NCBI GenBank assembly: GCA_903918595.1
Contig: CAIXFB010000406.1
Location: 1-5,294 of the forward strand
From: an uncultured Actinomycetes bacterium
GTDB lineage: Bacteria; Actinomycetota; Actinomycetes; S36-B12
Direction of reading: 5' to 3'
DNA length: 5,294 bases
A program made the translations under genes and the position numbers. Positions 1-5,294 of this stretch are shown here, in pieces; within the stretch, counting starts at the first letter, position 1, and the number at the start of each line of letters is the position of its first letter. Under the pieces are notes generated by a model. It was not told the origin of the DNA and ran no database searches. It saw only the letters and a program-made list of their open reading frames with translations.

Positions 1-2051
1 ATGGCCGTCAGATTGGGATCACCCAGTGCAGGTGAATTCACACCCGGACCCAGCAGGAACATCACTGGGTGAGCGAAGAGTTGGAGTGACCATGGGGCCG
101 TGACCAACACCGATCCGACCATGGCGATCGTGAAACGGATGACCACCTGAGTCGCAGCAGAACCCGTGGTTGCGAAGAGGTAGCCGGCGGCGATCACGGC
201 CAAGACAAGCGCGATCAACCACAGCCCAGGTGCCACCGCCAGCAAGATGCCCAGCAGCAGCGCAGTTCCGGCGGCACGTCGCATGGTGCCCTGCGGTCGC
301 GCGATTCTCACACAGGATCGAATGACGAAGGGCGTGATCACGGCTGCCATCGTCGTGCCGATGCGACCCTGTTCGACGGCTCCCGTCATAGCCGGCAGTA
401 GCGCATAAGCCGCAGCCATCCAGATGCGCACGGGTTTGCTGTCGATAAAACCGCGGGTAGCGAAATACAGCGACCAGCCGGCAATCGGCACAGCGAGCAG
501 AAGCACAACAGCGATGGCCCACGAAGCTTTTCCGAGCAGCACGGTTGCTATTCCTGCCAGTACCGCCAGATACGAGGGCATTGCGACCGTCGATCCCATG
601 CCCACGTCGTGCCAGGCGCGAAGATAGGTCGACCACAGGTCACCTGCTCCGGGCAACGATGGGAGAAGCGCACCGCCCTGAATAACACCATCCCCCCACC
701 ACAAAGAGCGGGTGGCGATCATGGCAATCACCGCAAGAAGCATCGTTACGAGCACACTCGGTCGCCAAAAAATCCGCCGCACCCAGCCGCCAGTCTCATT
801 GGCGAGGTAATCGGCTTCATCACCGCCAGGCCCACTTTCCAGCCCACTCACGGAAGACATGGCCGCTGTCGAACTGCTCGTCGAGAGAAATGCTGCGGCG
901 TTCTCCAGCACCGAACGAAGTTGATCTAGCGTTGAAGGCCGCAGTGACCTCGTCACTGAAGCAGGTTCGGTCGAAGTCACCGCAATCAACTGGCGGGAGG
1001 ATCGCAACCGGCGAGGACGAGTCAGTACCACCACCACCGCGGCGGATTCCTGGCGCGCTGCCGAAACGTCCTTGCCAAGCAGATAAATGAGTGACCTCAT
1101 CATGCTGCCCGCCAACAGACGCAGGCCAAGGAAGAACCCGACTACACCCGTATTTTGGGCGAGCAGCACATGCACCGCGGCTTCACGATCTTCTTGGTGT
1201 GGGTTTTCTGTTGACGCTCGACGGCCGTGGGCTGATGCCTCGCGGTGATGCATCACCGCATCAGTTGCCACCATGACCCGTTCACCCATGCGGTGCACCC
1301 GCCAGCAGAAATCGAGGTCATCTCGAAAGAGCGGGAGTTGCGGATCGAACCCGTTGAGTGCATCCCACACATCTCGGCGCACGAGCATGCCGGCCGAAGA
1401 AACGGCCATGACATCTCGAGCCCCATCGTGCTGACCCTGATCGTGTTCGCGCCGCTCGAGGCCAGTAACCCTGCGCCCATCGGCTGTAACGCTGACCCCT
1501 ACTTCCAGAAGCAGGCGTCGGTCATGCCACCCGAGAATCTTGGGACCAAGCACGGCAACACTGGGATTGGCATCAGCCGTGTGCAGCAGTGCCTGCAAAC
1601 ATGACGGGTCGGCCGCACTGTCGTCGTGGAGGAGCCACACCCACTCGACCCAATCGGCAGGGAGCTCGGGCACCCGGACATGTGCCAATCCAGCGGCAAC
1701 CGCTGCACCGAAGCCCAAGTCGCGATCTTGATGCACGATGCGATCCGCGCCAAGTGAGTCGCGCAAGAAAGCCAGACTGGAGTCGGTAGAGGCGTTATCT
1801 ACTCCCACCACCGCCTCGACGGGCCGGGTCTGCTGAGAAAGCGTGGTCAAGACGGCGGGTAGCCAAACGGCCCCATCATGGGCCACCACCACTGCGGTTA
1901 CGAAGTGATTGCGTGCGGGTAGAAGGAATTCCTCCTCAGGAGCCCAGTCTTCCTCGGTGGCAAACCACTCAGTGGTCTGCTCCGTGCTGGCGAGATCATC
2001 GGCGATGCCAGGTTCGGCAGTTTGCTCCGATGCAGTCTCGTCAGTCACCAT
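1..2051 (-). CDS. Family 2 glycosyltransferase with C-terminal multi-spanning membrane region (partial, 3' end outside window)
   Basis: My translation is open without a stop from the ATG at 2051-2049 to the left edge, about 683 codons. After an acidic, probably disordered N-terminus (residues 1-48), a GT-A fold begins at VTAVVVAHDG (about 51). It shows the nucleotide-sugar motif DNASTD (85-90), the DxD-like HDDS (142-145) and the late acidic motif RDDLDFCWR (243-251), typical of GT2 rhamnosyl- or galactofuranosyl-type enzymes. A hydrophobic stretch at 302-327, a basic stretch near 344-354 and a Ser/Gly-rich linker (about 390-420) follow. Then come about six or seven likely membrane helices (near 431-452, 494-508, 511-530, 541-559, 566-584, 595-627, 636-656). 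From memory, large actinobacterial proteins of this architecture often lie beside whiB. The likely role is transfer of a sugar to a membrane-anchored or exported envelope polysaccharide; donor and acceptor cannot be told. No strong Shine-Dalgarno sequence precedes the start; GTG at 2054 or 2048 are alternatives. It lies 28 bases downstream of whiB, probably in one transcript. Confidence 0.85.
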   Translation of the reverse strand, partial: MVTDETASEQTAEPGIADDLASTEQTTEWFATEEDWAPEEEFLLPARNHFVTAVVVAHDGAVWLPAVLTTLSQQTRPVEAVVGVDNASTDSSLAFLRDSLGADRIVHQDRDLGFGAAVAAGLAHVRVPELPADWVEWVWLLHDDSAADPSCLQALLHTADANPSVAVLGPKILGWHDRRLLLEVGVSVTADGRRVTGLERREHDQGQHDGARDVMAVSSAGMLVRRDVWDALNGFDPQLPLFRDDLDFCWRVHRMGERVMVATDAVMHHREASAHGRRASTENPHQEDREAAVHVLLAQNTGVVGFFLGLRLLAGSMMRSLIYLLGKDVSAARQESAAVVVVLTRPRRLRSSRQLIAVTSTEPASVTRSLRPSTLDQLRSVLENAAAFLSTSSSTAAMSSVSGLESGPGGDEADYLANETGGWVRRIFWRPSVLVTMLLAVIAMIATRSLWWGDGVIQGGALLPSLPGAGDLWSTYLRAWHDVGMGSTVAMPSYLAVLAGIATVLLGKASWAIAVVLLLAVPIAGWSLYFATRGFIDSKPVRIWMAAAYALLPAMTGAVEQGRIGTTMAAVITPFVIRSCVRIARPQGTMRRAAGTALLLGILLAVAPGLWLIALVLAVIAAGYLFATTGSAATQVVIRFTIAMVGSVLVTAPWSLQLFAHPVMFLLGPGVNSPALGDPNLTA

Positions 2052-2079
2052 CACACTGTACGTGGCGTACTGACGAGAC
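2035..2079. repeat. Perfect 11-bp inverted repeat around the glycosyltransferase start
   Basis: The arms GTCTCGTCAGT (2035-2045) and ACTGACGAGAC (2069-2079) are exact reverse complements separated by 23 bases. On the minus-strand transcript the first arm begins immediately after the whiB stop codon (2082-2080), the loop carries the glycosyltransferase ATG (2051-2049), and the second arm covers codons 3-6. It could form an mRNA stem-loop that limits translation of the glycosyltransferase, stabilise or process the whiB message, or be a protein-binding dyad. No T-run follows, so a classical intrinsic terminator is unlikely. The repeat is directly visible; its function is inference. Confidence 0.75.
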
Positions 2080-2337
2080 CTAGACCGCGCGCTTCTTGAG
2101 GCGACGACGCTCTCGCTCGGATAAACCACCCCAGATTCCAAAGCGTTCGTCCTGCTCGAGGGCGTACTCCAGGCACTCGACGCGCACCTCGCACGACAAG
2201 CACACCTTCTTCGCCTCTCGGGTGCTGCCACCCTTTTCCGGGAAGAACGCTTCAGGATCCGTCTGCGCGCACAAGGCGCGCTCCTGCCATGCCAATTCCT
2301 CGACGTCAGACAACGGCACAAGCGCCATGTCAGTCAC
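2080..2337 (-). CDS. whiB: WhiB-family iron-sulfur transcriptional regulator (WhiB/WhiB2 type)
   Basis: This 85-residue protein has the full WhiB signature. Four cysteines at 23, 46, 49 and 55 (C-X22-C-X2-C-X5-C) are placed to ligate a [4Fe-4S] cluster. The G-I-W-G-G turn follows at 67-71, and a basic C-terminal tail (RERRRLKKR, about 75-83) would contact DNA. Family members work in the cytoplasm by binding region 4 of the primary sigma factor and adjusting promoter choice. WhiB2/WhmD/WhiB members are linked to septation and sporulation and sense redox state or nitric oxide. The short length and the position divergent from fbiA point to the WhiB2/WhiB subgroup, as in M. tuberculosis (whiB2-fbiA-fbiB). 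I chose the GTG at 2337 because a strong Shine-Dalgarno sequence lies 8 bases upstream; the ATG at 2328 would be 17 bases away. The gene has its own likely promoter and a leader hairpin. The subgroup assignment rests mainly on context and is less certain than the family. Confidence 0.95.
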   Translation of the reverse strand: MTDMALVPLSDVEELAWQERALCAQTDPEAFFPEKGGSTREAKKVCLSCEVRVECLEYALEQDERFGIWGGLSERERRRLKKRAV

Positions 2338-2345
2338 GCGTAGGA

Positions 2346-2352
2346 CCTCCTC
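2346..2352 (-). promoter_or_regulatory. Ribosome-binding site of whiB
   Basis: The minus-strand sequence GAGGAGG is a strong Shine-Dalgarno match. It lies 8 bases before GTG 2337, which decides the start in favour of GTG over the downstream ATG at 2328. Confidence 0.8.
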
Positions 2353-2357
2353 GACCC

Positions 2358-2377
2358 ACAGTGGACTCGGCCACTGT
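2358..2377. repeat. 7-bp inverted repeat in the whiB leader (hairpin or operator)
   Basis: ACAGTGG (2358-2364) and CCACTGT (2371-2377) are exact reverse complements with a 6-base spacer. If transcription starts near 2387, the repeat lies inside the short whiB 5' leader and ends about 5 bases before the Shine-Dalgarno sequence. It could be an mRNA hairpin affecting ribosome access or message stability, or a dyad operator just downstream of the promoter. No bound protein can be named from the sequence. Confidence 0.55.
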
Positions 2378-2393
2378 TCTATTCGACTGGTGT

Positions 2394-2422
2394 ATTACAG
2401 ACGTGTGATTCCACCACGTCAA
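2394..2422 (-). promoter_or_regulatory. Likely sigma-70-type promoter of whiB
   Basis: On the minus strand, TTGACG (2422-2417, five of six matches to the -35 consensus) is followed by a 17-base spacer and TGTAAT (2399-2394, five of six matches to the -10 consensus). This predicts a transcript start near 2387 and a leader of about 50 bases. An AT-rich patch with T- and A-runs (about 2444-2490) lies upstream of the -35 box and could act as an UP-like element. The spacing and match quality are good, but no experimental start is available here. Confidence 0.65.
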
Positions 2423-2481
2423 GTCCGAAAAGGGCAAATCGGGCATAAATTATGAAAAAACCTTGAATTTGTACGAAATGA

Positions 2482-2514
2482 CCGGAAAAAGTCCCCTCAG
2501 ACTGGGACAGCCGG
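2482..2514 (+). promoter_or_regulatory. Possible leader hairpin upstream of fbiA
   Basis: CCGG (2482-2485) can pair with CCGG (2511-2514), and GTCCC (2491-2495) with GGGAC (2504-2508). The two stems are separated by an internal loop of five A's opposite AG, with an 8-base terminal loop. It lies 46 bases before the fbiA ATG, so it may be in the 5' leader or promoter region. No T-run follows. The stems are short and may be chance. I found no convincing plus-strand -35/-10 pair for fbiA in 2353-2560. Confidence 0.3.
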
Positions 2515-2548
2515 CTCCGGGCGTTCAGCGGCGGTGCATCGAGGCTGC

Positions 2549-2553
2549 AAGGA
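2549..2553 (+). promoter_or_regulatory. Ribosome-binding site of fbiA
   Basis: AAGGA lies 7 bases before ATG 2561. This favours 2561 over the in-frame GTG at 2534, whose extra nine residues precede the conserved N-terminal beta strand and glycine-rich loop. Confidence 0.7.
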
Positions 2554-2560
2554 TGCGCCC

Positions 2561-3565
2561 ATGCAGATCACAGCCCTCTCCGGCGGCATTGGTGGCGCGA
2601 GATTCCTGCGCGGACTCCAGCAACACCTCGCAAATGAGAATCTCGATGCAGACATCACCGTGATCGGGAACACCGGAGATGACATCTGGATTCATGGCCT
2701 GCGAATCTGCCCCGACCTCGACACCGTGATGTACACACTCGGTGGTGGCAGCAGCGAAGAACGTGGCTGGGGTCGAGAAGGCGAAACCTTTAATGCCAAA
2801 GATGAATTGGCCGCCTACGGAGTCGAGCCCACCTGGTTCGGTCTTGGAGATAAAGACATCGCGACCCATCTGGTGCGATCCACGTCCCTCTCCGCAGGGT
2901 ACTCCCTCAGCGACGTCACCACAGCCTTGTGTCAACGCTGGCAACCGGGTGTTCGACTGCTCCCGATGAGCAACGAACGTGCCGAAACCCATGTGGTTGT
3001 GGATGACCCCAGCGGTGCGCTCGATAGCAGTGGGGCACCCATGCGCATCGCCATCCATTTCCAGGAATGGTGGATTCGATACCGGGCGTCTCTGCCCGCG
3101 CATGAATTTGTCATTGTCGGCATTGACGATGCCCGACCTGCCCCTGGCGTGCTTGATGCCATCGCAGCGGCTGACGTGATTCTTCTACCGCCCAGCAACC
3201 CCGTGGTGTCAATCGGCACGATCTTGGCTGTCCCCGGTATCCGCGATGCCCTGCGCTCGACATCCGCGCCCGTTGTTGGCCTCTCCCCCATAGTCGGTGG
3301 CGCACCTGTTCGTGGGATGGCAGATGCCTGCCTCACCACCGTGGGCGTTGAAACATCTGCCCTTGGTGTCGCCGGCTTGTACGGTGCCCGGACACAATCT
3401 GGAATTCTCGATGCCTGGCTCATTGATGAATCAGATGCGCACGCAGTTCCTGCGATTGAAGCTCTCGGCATTCCATGCAGTGCAATACCGCTCATGATGA
3501 GTGATCTGGACGCCACTGCTGCCATGGCTGCGCAGGCGCTTCGCGTCGCTGGCACGCACGTCTAA
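2561..3565 (+). CDS. fbiA: 2-phospho-L-lactate/phosphoenolpyruvate transferase (CofD/FbiA), F420 biosynthesis
   Basis: This cytoplasmic enzyme transfers the phospholactyl or, in actinobacteria, the phospho-enolpyruvyl group from a GDP-linked donor to the deazaflavin Fo, giving F420-0 or dehydro-F420-0 plus GMP. With the ATG at 2561 the protein has 334 residues, the usual family length. Landmarks in order are the N-terminal glycine-rich loop SGGIGGARF (7-15), NTGDD (37-41) and HGLRICPDLDT (45-55) with conserved metal/donor-site aspartates, then YTLGGG (58-63), LGDKDIATHLVR (95-106), RWQPG (126-130), HFQEWWIRYRA (166-176), PPSNPVVSIG (210-219) and SPIVGGAPVRGMAD (242-255). All are close to mycobacterial FbiA as I remember it. 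A short Ser/Gly/Ala-rich insertion (about 150-160) precedes the FQEWW block. The start is supported by AAGGA 7 bases upstream. It is followed after 9 bases by fbiB, and its partners FbiC and FbiD lie elsewhere. The function is certain at family level; donor preference is inferred from the phylum. Confidence 0.97.
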   Translation: MQITALSGGIGGARFLRGLQQHLANENLDADITVIGNTGDDIWIHGLRICPDLDTVMYTLGGGSSEERGWGREGETFNAKDELAAYGVEPTWFGLGDKDIATHLVRSTSLSAGYSLSDVTTALCQRWQPGVRLLPMSNERAETHVVVDDPSGALDSSGAPMRIAIHFQEWWIRYRASLPAHEFVIVGIDDARPAPGVLDAIAAADVILLPPSNPVVSIGTILAVPGIRDALRSTSAPVVGLSPIVGGAPVRGMADACLTTVGVETSALGVAGLYGARTQSGILDAWLIDESDAHAVPAIEALGIPCSAIPLMMSDLDATAAMAAQALRVAGTHV

Positions 3566-3574
3566 AGCGTTGCC

Positions 3575-4927
3575 ATGCAAGCACTTCAGGTGATCCCAGT
3601 CTCCATCGATCGACGCATCCAAGCAGGTGATGACCTTGCTGAATTACTGCACGCTCACCTCGAGTCGATCGTCTGGCCTGATGGCTCCCGCTCTCTCACT
3701 GACGGCGATGTGATTGTTGTGACCAGCAAAATCGTGTCGAAAAGTGAAGACCGAATTATCCAAGCAAGCAGTCGAGACGAAGCCATAGACCGGGAAGCAG
3801 TTCGGGTGGTAGCTACAAAAACCACACCCAAAGGCGTAACAAGAATTGTGCAAACGAGGCACGGTCTGGTCATGGCCGCAGCAGGAGTCGATGCAAGCAA
3901 CGTTGATGAGGGCACCATTGCGCTGTTGCCGGTAGATCCAGATAGCAGTGCCCGCGCAATGGCAATGACCCTACGCGCATCTCTAGGCGTACAGGTGGCC
4001 GTGGTCATCACCGACACGATGGGTCGGCCCTGGCGCATGGGCGTGACAGATGTAGCAATCGGTTCTGCAGGCTTGCAGGTGCTCGACGATTACACCGGGC
4101 GCACCGATTCTTACGGTCGTACATTGGAAATGACCGTCATTGCGATCGCAGATGAGATCGCAGCTGCCACCGATTTGGTGAAAGGGAAAGTCACCAACGC
4201 ACCGGTTGCAGTTGTGCGCGGCATGGCGGAATTTGTCACCGCTGATCTAGATTCTGGAAGTGCGGCGCTGATCCGCCCACTCGATGAAGACCTCTTTTCC
4301 CTTGGTACCGCTGAAGCTCTTGCCTTAGGTCGCCGCGAGGCTGCACGTAACCGGCGCACTGTCCGCGCATTCACAGATGACCATGTGGCCGATGAGGTGA
4401 TCAAGGAAGCGATCTCATCAGCCATCACGGCACCCGCCCCGCACCACTCCACCCCTTGGCGATTTTCGGTGTTGCGTCAAGGCGCGCAACGCACCGCACT
4501 TCTCGACGCCATGGCCGCAGCTTGGCGCAAAGACCTCAGAGCAACACCTGACATCTCACCCGCTGACATCGAGAAAAGGATCGCTCGTGGCGACCTTTTG
4601 CGCACCGCTCCCGTTGTGATTGTGCCCTTTATGGACCTGGCAAACGGCGCTCATACGTACCCTGATGAGGCGCGCAGTGGCTATGAGCGCGACATGTTCC
4701 TCGTTGCCGGCGGTGCCGCTGTGCAAAATCTGCTGATCTCCATTGCCGCGCAGGGCCTGGGATCCGCATGGATTTCCTCCACGCTGTTTTGCCCAGAAGT
4801 CGTGCAACATCAGTTGGATCTCGACGAAACCGCGCTTCCTCTGGGGGCAATTGCTATCGGCTATCCGGCAACAACCCCGGCGCCGCGGCCGCCTGCTGAC
4901 CCATCAGTATTCGAGCTGCCTACTTAG
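3575..4927 (+). CDS. fbiB: Bifunctional F420 ligase/dehydro-F420-0 reductase (FbiB)
   Basis: The 450-residue protein matches the full-length actinobacterial FbiB fusion. Residues 1 to about 245 are the CofE-type F420-0:gamma-glutamyl ligase, a GTP-dependent enzyme adding glutamates to F420-0. It shows GDDL (18-21), DGDVIVVTSKIVSKSE (43-58), GVDASNV (104-110), LLPVDPDSSA (118-126) and the signature ITDTMGRPWRMGVTDVA (145-161). Residues about 250-450 form an FMN-binding nitroreductase-like domain with RRTVRAF (260-266), TAPAPHHSTPWRF (285-297) and GLGSAWISSTLF (394-405). In mycobacterial FbiB this domain reduces dehydro-F420-0 with FMNH2. Single-domain archaeal CofE lacks it. The start follows the fbiA stop by 9 bases and has no clear Shine-Dalgarno sequence, so translation is probably coupled to fbiA. 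A downstream in-frame GTG at 3590 is no better supported. No terminator is visible before the convergent neighbour, which ends 6 bases away. Confidence 0.97.
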   Translation: MQALQVIPVSIDRRIQAGDDLAELLHAHLESIVWPDGSRSLTDGDVIVVTSKIVSKSEDRIIQASSRDEAIDREAVRVVATKTTPKGVTRIVQTRHGLVMAAAGVDASNVDEGTIALLPVDPDSSARAMAMTLRASLGVQVAVVITDTMGRPWRMGVTDVAIGSAGLQVLDDYTGRTDSYGRTLEMTVIAIADEIAAATDLVKGKVTNAPVAVVRGMAEFVTADLDSGSAALIRPLDEDLFSLGTAEALALGRREAARNRRTVRAFTDDHVADEVIKEAISSAITAPAPHHSTPWRFSVLRQGAQRTALLDAMAAAWRKDLRATPDISPADIEKRIARGDLLRTAPVVIVPFMDLANGAHTYPDEARSGYERDMFLVAGGAAVQNLLISIAAQGLGSAWISSTLFCPEVVQHQLDLDETALPLGAIAIGYPATTPAPRPPADPSVFELPT

Positions 4928-4941
4928 AACTGCCTACTGAG
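4914..4941. repeat. 14-bp imperfect tandem duplication at the fbiB/YcnI-like junction
   Basis: AGCTGCCTACTTAG (4914-4927) is followed directly by AACTGCCTACTGAG (4928-4941), matching at 12 of 14 positions with a 9-base perfect core CTGCCTACT. The first copy ends with the fbiB stop codon. The second contains, on the minus strand, the stop codon of the convergent gene (4936-4934). A local duplication could have shaped both gene ends; chance cannot be excluded. Confidence 0.5.
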
Positions 4942-5294
4942 GAGCGACGACCAATACCTCAGGCCGTGGCGTGAGCGGCGGTGATGGCACATTCGCCTGA
5001 GCCGGAGCGTATTTATCGTTCCAGAAGTACGACGAGCCGGGGCATAACTGCAGAACACTCATGCCGTACGTGCCCGTCTTTTTGGGCCACGCAACCTTGA
5101 TGGGCAAGAACGTAGGGGTTCCAAACGGGATCGGTGTTCCCTGGTTGATCCACGTGATGTGCCAGCCGCCCTTGGCCTGCTTGCGCACCGAGGAGGTCCA
5201 ACCCGGCACAGCCTGCGGTTTCACGGCCCGCCATGGAGCTCCAACAAATGCCTCGACCTGAACGGTCGGCTCAGCGGGCAGGCAGCCATGTTGC
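4934..5294 (-). CDS. YcnI/DUF1775-like protein, C-terminal part (N-terminus outside window)
   Basis: The frame is open from the right edge to the TAG at 4936-4934, about 119 residues. It reads like the second half of a YcnI (DUF1775) domain: a V-x-V-E strand (TVQVEAF), then KPQAVPGWTSSV, a strand ITWINQGTPIPFG, a LPIKV strand, the GTYGMSVLQL strand and SSYFWND before a proline-rich end (PSPPLTPRPE). Known YcnI proteins are exported, anchored by a C-terminal helix, and bind copper using an N-terminal histidine, an acidic residue and a tryptophan. They often sit with CopC/CopD-type copper genes. The tryptophan in SSYFWND lies where the family's copper-site tryptophan would fall. Unlike many relatives, this protein ends soon after the domain, with no membrane helix. 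The N-terminal signal sequence and first histidine, if present, are outside the window, so export and copper binding cannot be checked. The internal GTG at 5224 is not a likely start, because the domain extends upstream. The family match is from motif memory. Confidence 0.65.
   Translation of the reverse strand, partial: QHGCLPAEPTVQVEAFVGAPWRAVKPQAVPGWTSSVRKQAKGGWHITWINQGTPIPFGTPTFLPIKVAWPKKTGTYGMSVLQLCPGSSYFWNDKYAPAQANVPSPPLTPRPEVLVVAPQ

Noticed and set aside
19..636. A 205-codon minus-strand open frame
   Set aside because: It is out of frame with the long glycosyltransferase frame covering the same bases. Its translation is rich in Arg, Cys and His with no helices or motifs, whereas the other frame gives clear membrane helices.
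1245..1604. A 119-codon plus-strand open frame opposite the glycosyltransferase domain
   Set aside because: The opposite strand encodes recognisable GT2 motifs in the same place. This frame shows no family features and no ribosome-binding site.
2035..2079. Intrinsic terminator after whiB
   Set aside because: The stem is present, but the loop is 23 bases and no T-run follows in the direction of transcription. The downstream gene continues on the same strand.
2534..2560. GTG at 2534 as the start of fbiA
   Set aside because: It would add nine residues before the conserved beta strand and has no suitably placed Shine-Dalgarno sequence. ATG 2561 has AAGGA 7 bases upstream.
2525..3103. A 192-codon minus-strand open frame spanning the fbiA start
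   Set aside because: It is antisense to the most conserved N-terminal motifs of FbiA, has no recognisable domain, and runs into the divergent promoter region.
2932..3555. A 207-codon minus-strand open frame opposite fbiA
   Set aside because: It lies wholly opposite a clearly conserved CofD/FbiA sequence. Its Ser/Ala/Arg-rich composition is what an antisense frame of a GC-rich gene usually gives.
4880..4900. GC-rich palindromic run near the end of fbiB as a terminator
   Set aside because: It lies inside the coding sequence and has no following T-run. It is explained by GC-rich Ala/Pro/Arg codons.
1..5294. Mobile element, prophage, CRISPR, tRNA or defence system
   Set aside because: No transposase, integrase, repeat-spacer pattern, tRNA-like fold or defence-protein motif is visible. 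The genes are typical vertically inherited actinobacterial functions.

Overview
The window looks like chromosomal DNA from an actinomycete (Actinomycetota) of intermediate GC content, roughly mid to high 50s percent by eye. The evidence is a WhiB-family iron-sulfur regulator, which is restricted to actinobacteria and their phages, and an F420 ligase fused to a nitroreductase-like domain, the actinobacterial FbiB form. The order whiB, then divergent fbiA and fbiB, matches the Mycobacterium tuberculosis order whiB2-fbiA-fbiB. The sequence alone does not place the organism below phylum or class.

Layout. Positions 1-2051 (minus strand) hold one long open frame running off the left edge: a family 2 glycosyltransferase followed by a multi-spanning membrane region. 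A 28-base gap containing part of a perfect 11-bp inverted repeat separates it from whiB (2080-2337, minus strand). The 223-base divergent region 2338-2560 carries a good sigma-70-type promoter and a leader hairpin for whiB, an AT-rich patch, and a possible leader hairpin for fbiA. On the plus strand, fbiA (2561-3565) and fbiB (3575-4927) form a tight two-gene operon. Six bases after fbiB, a convergent minus-strand gene (4934 to the right edge) encodes the C-terminal part of a YcnI/DUF1775-like protein.

How the genes work together. FbiA joins a phospho-enolpyruvyl or phospholactyl group to the deazaflavin Fo. FbiB then reduces the dehydro intermediate and adds glutamates, so the pair covers the last steps of coenzyme F420 synthesis; FbiC and FbiD, which make the precursors, are not in the window. 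WhiB and the glycosyltransferase lie head-to-tail and may be co-transcribed, which would tie a developmental or redox-sensing regulator to cell-envelope polysaccharide synthesis; that link is inference. The YcnI-like gene belongs to a separate, convergent unit.

I see no mobile element, CRISPR array, tRNA or rRNA. The gene set is ordinary actinobacterial core. The less expected signals are in non-coding DNA: the inverted repeat around the glycosyltransferase start, the hairpin just upstream of the whiB ribosome-binding site, and a small tandem duplication at the fbiB/YcnI junction.
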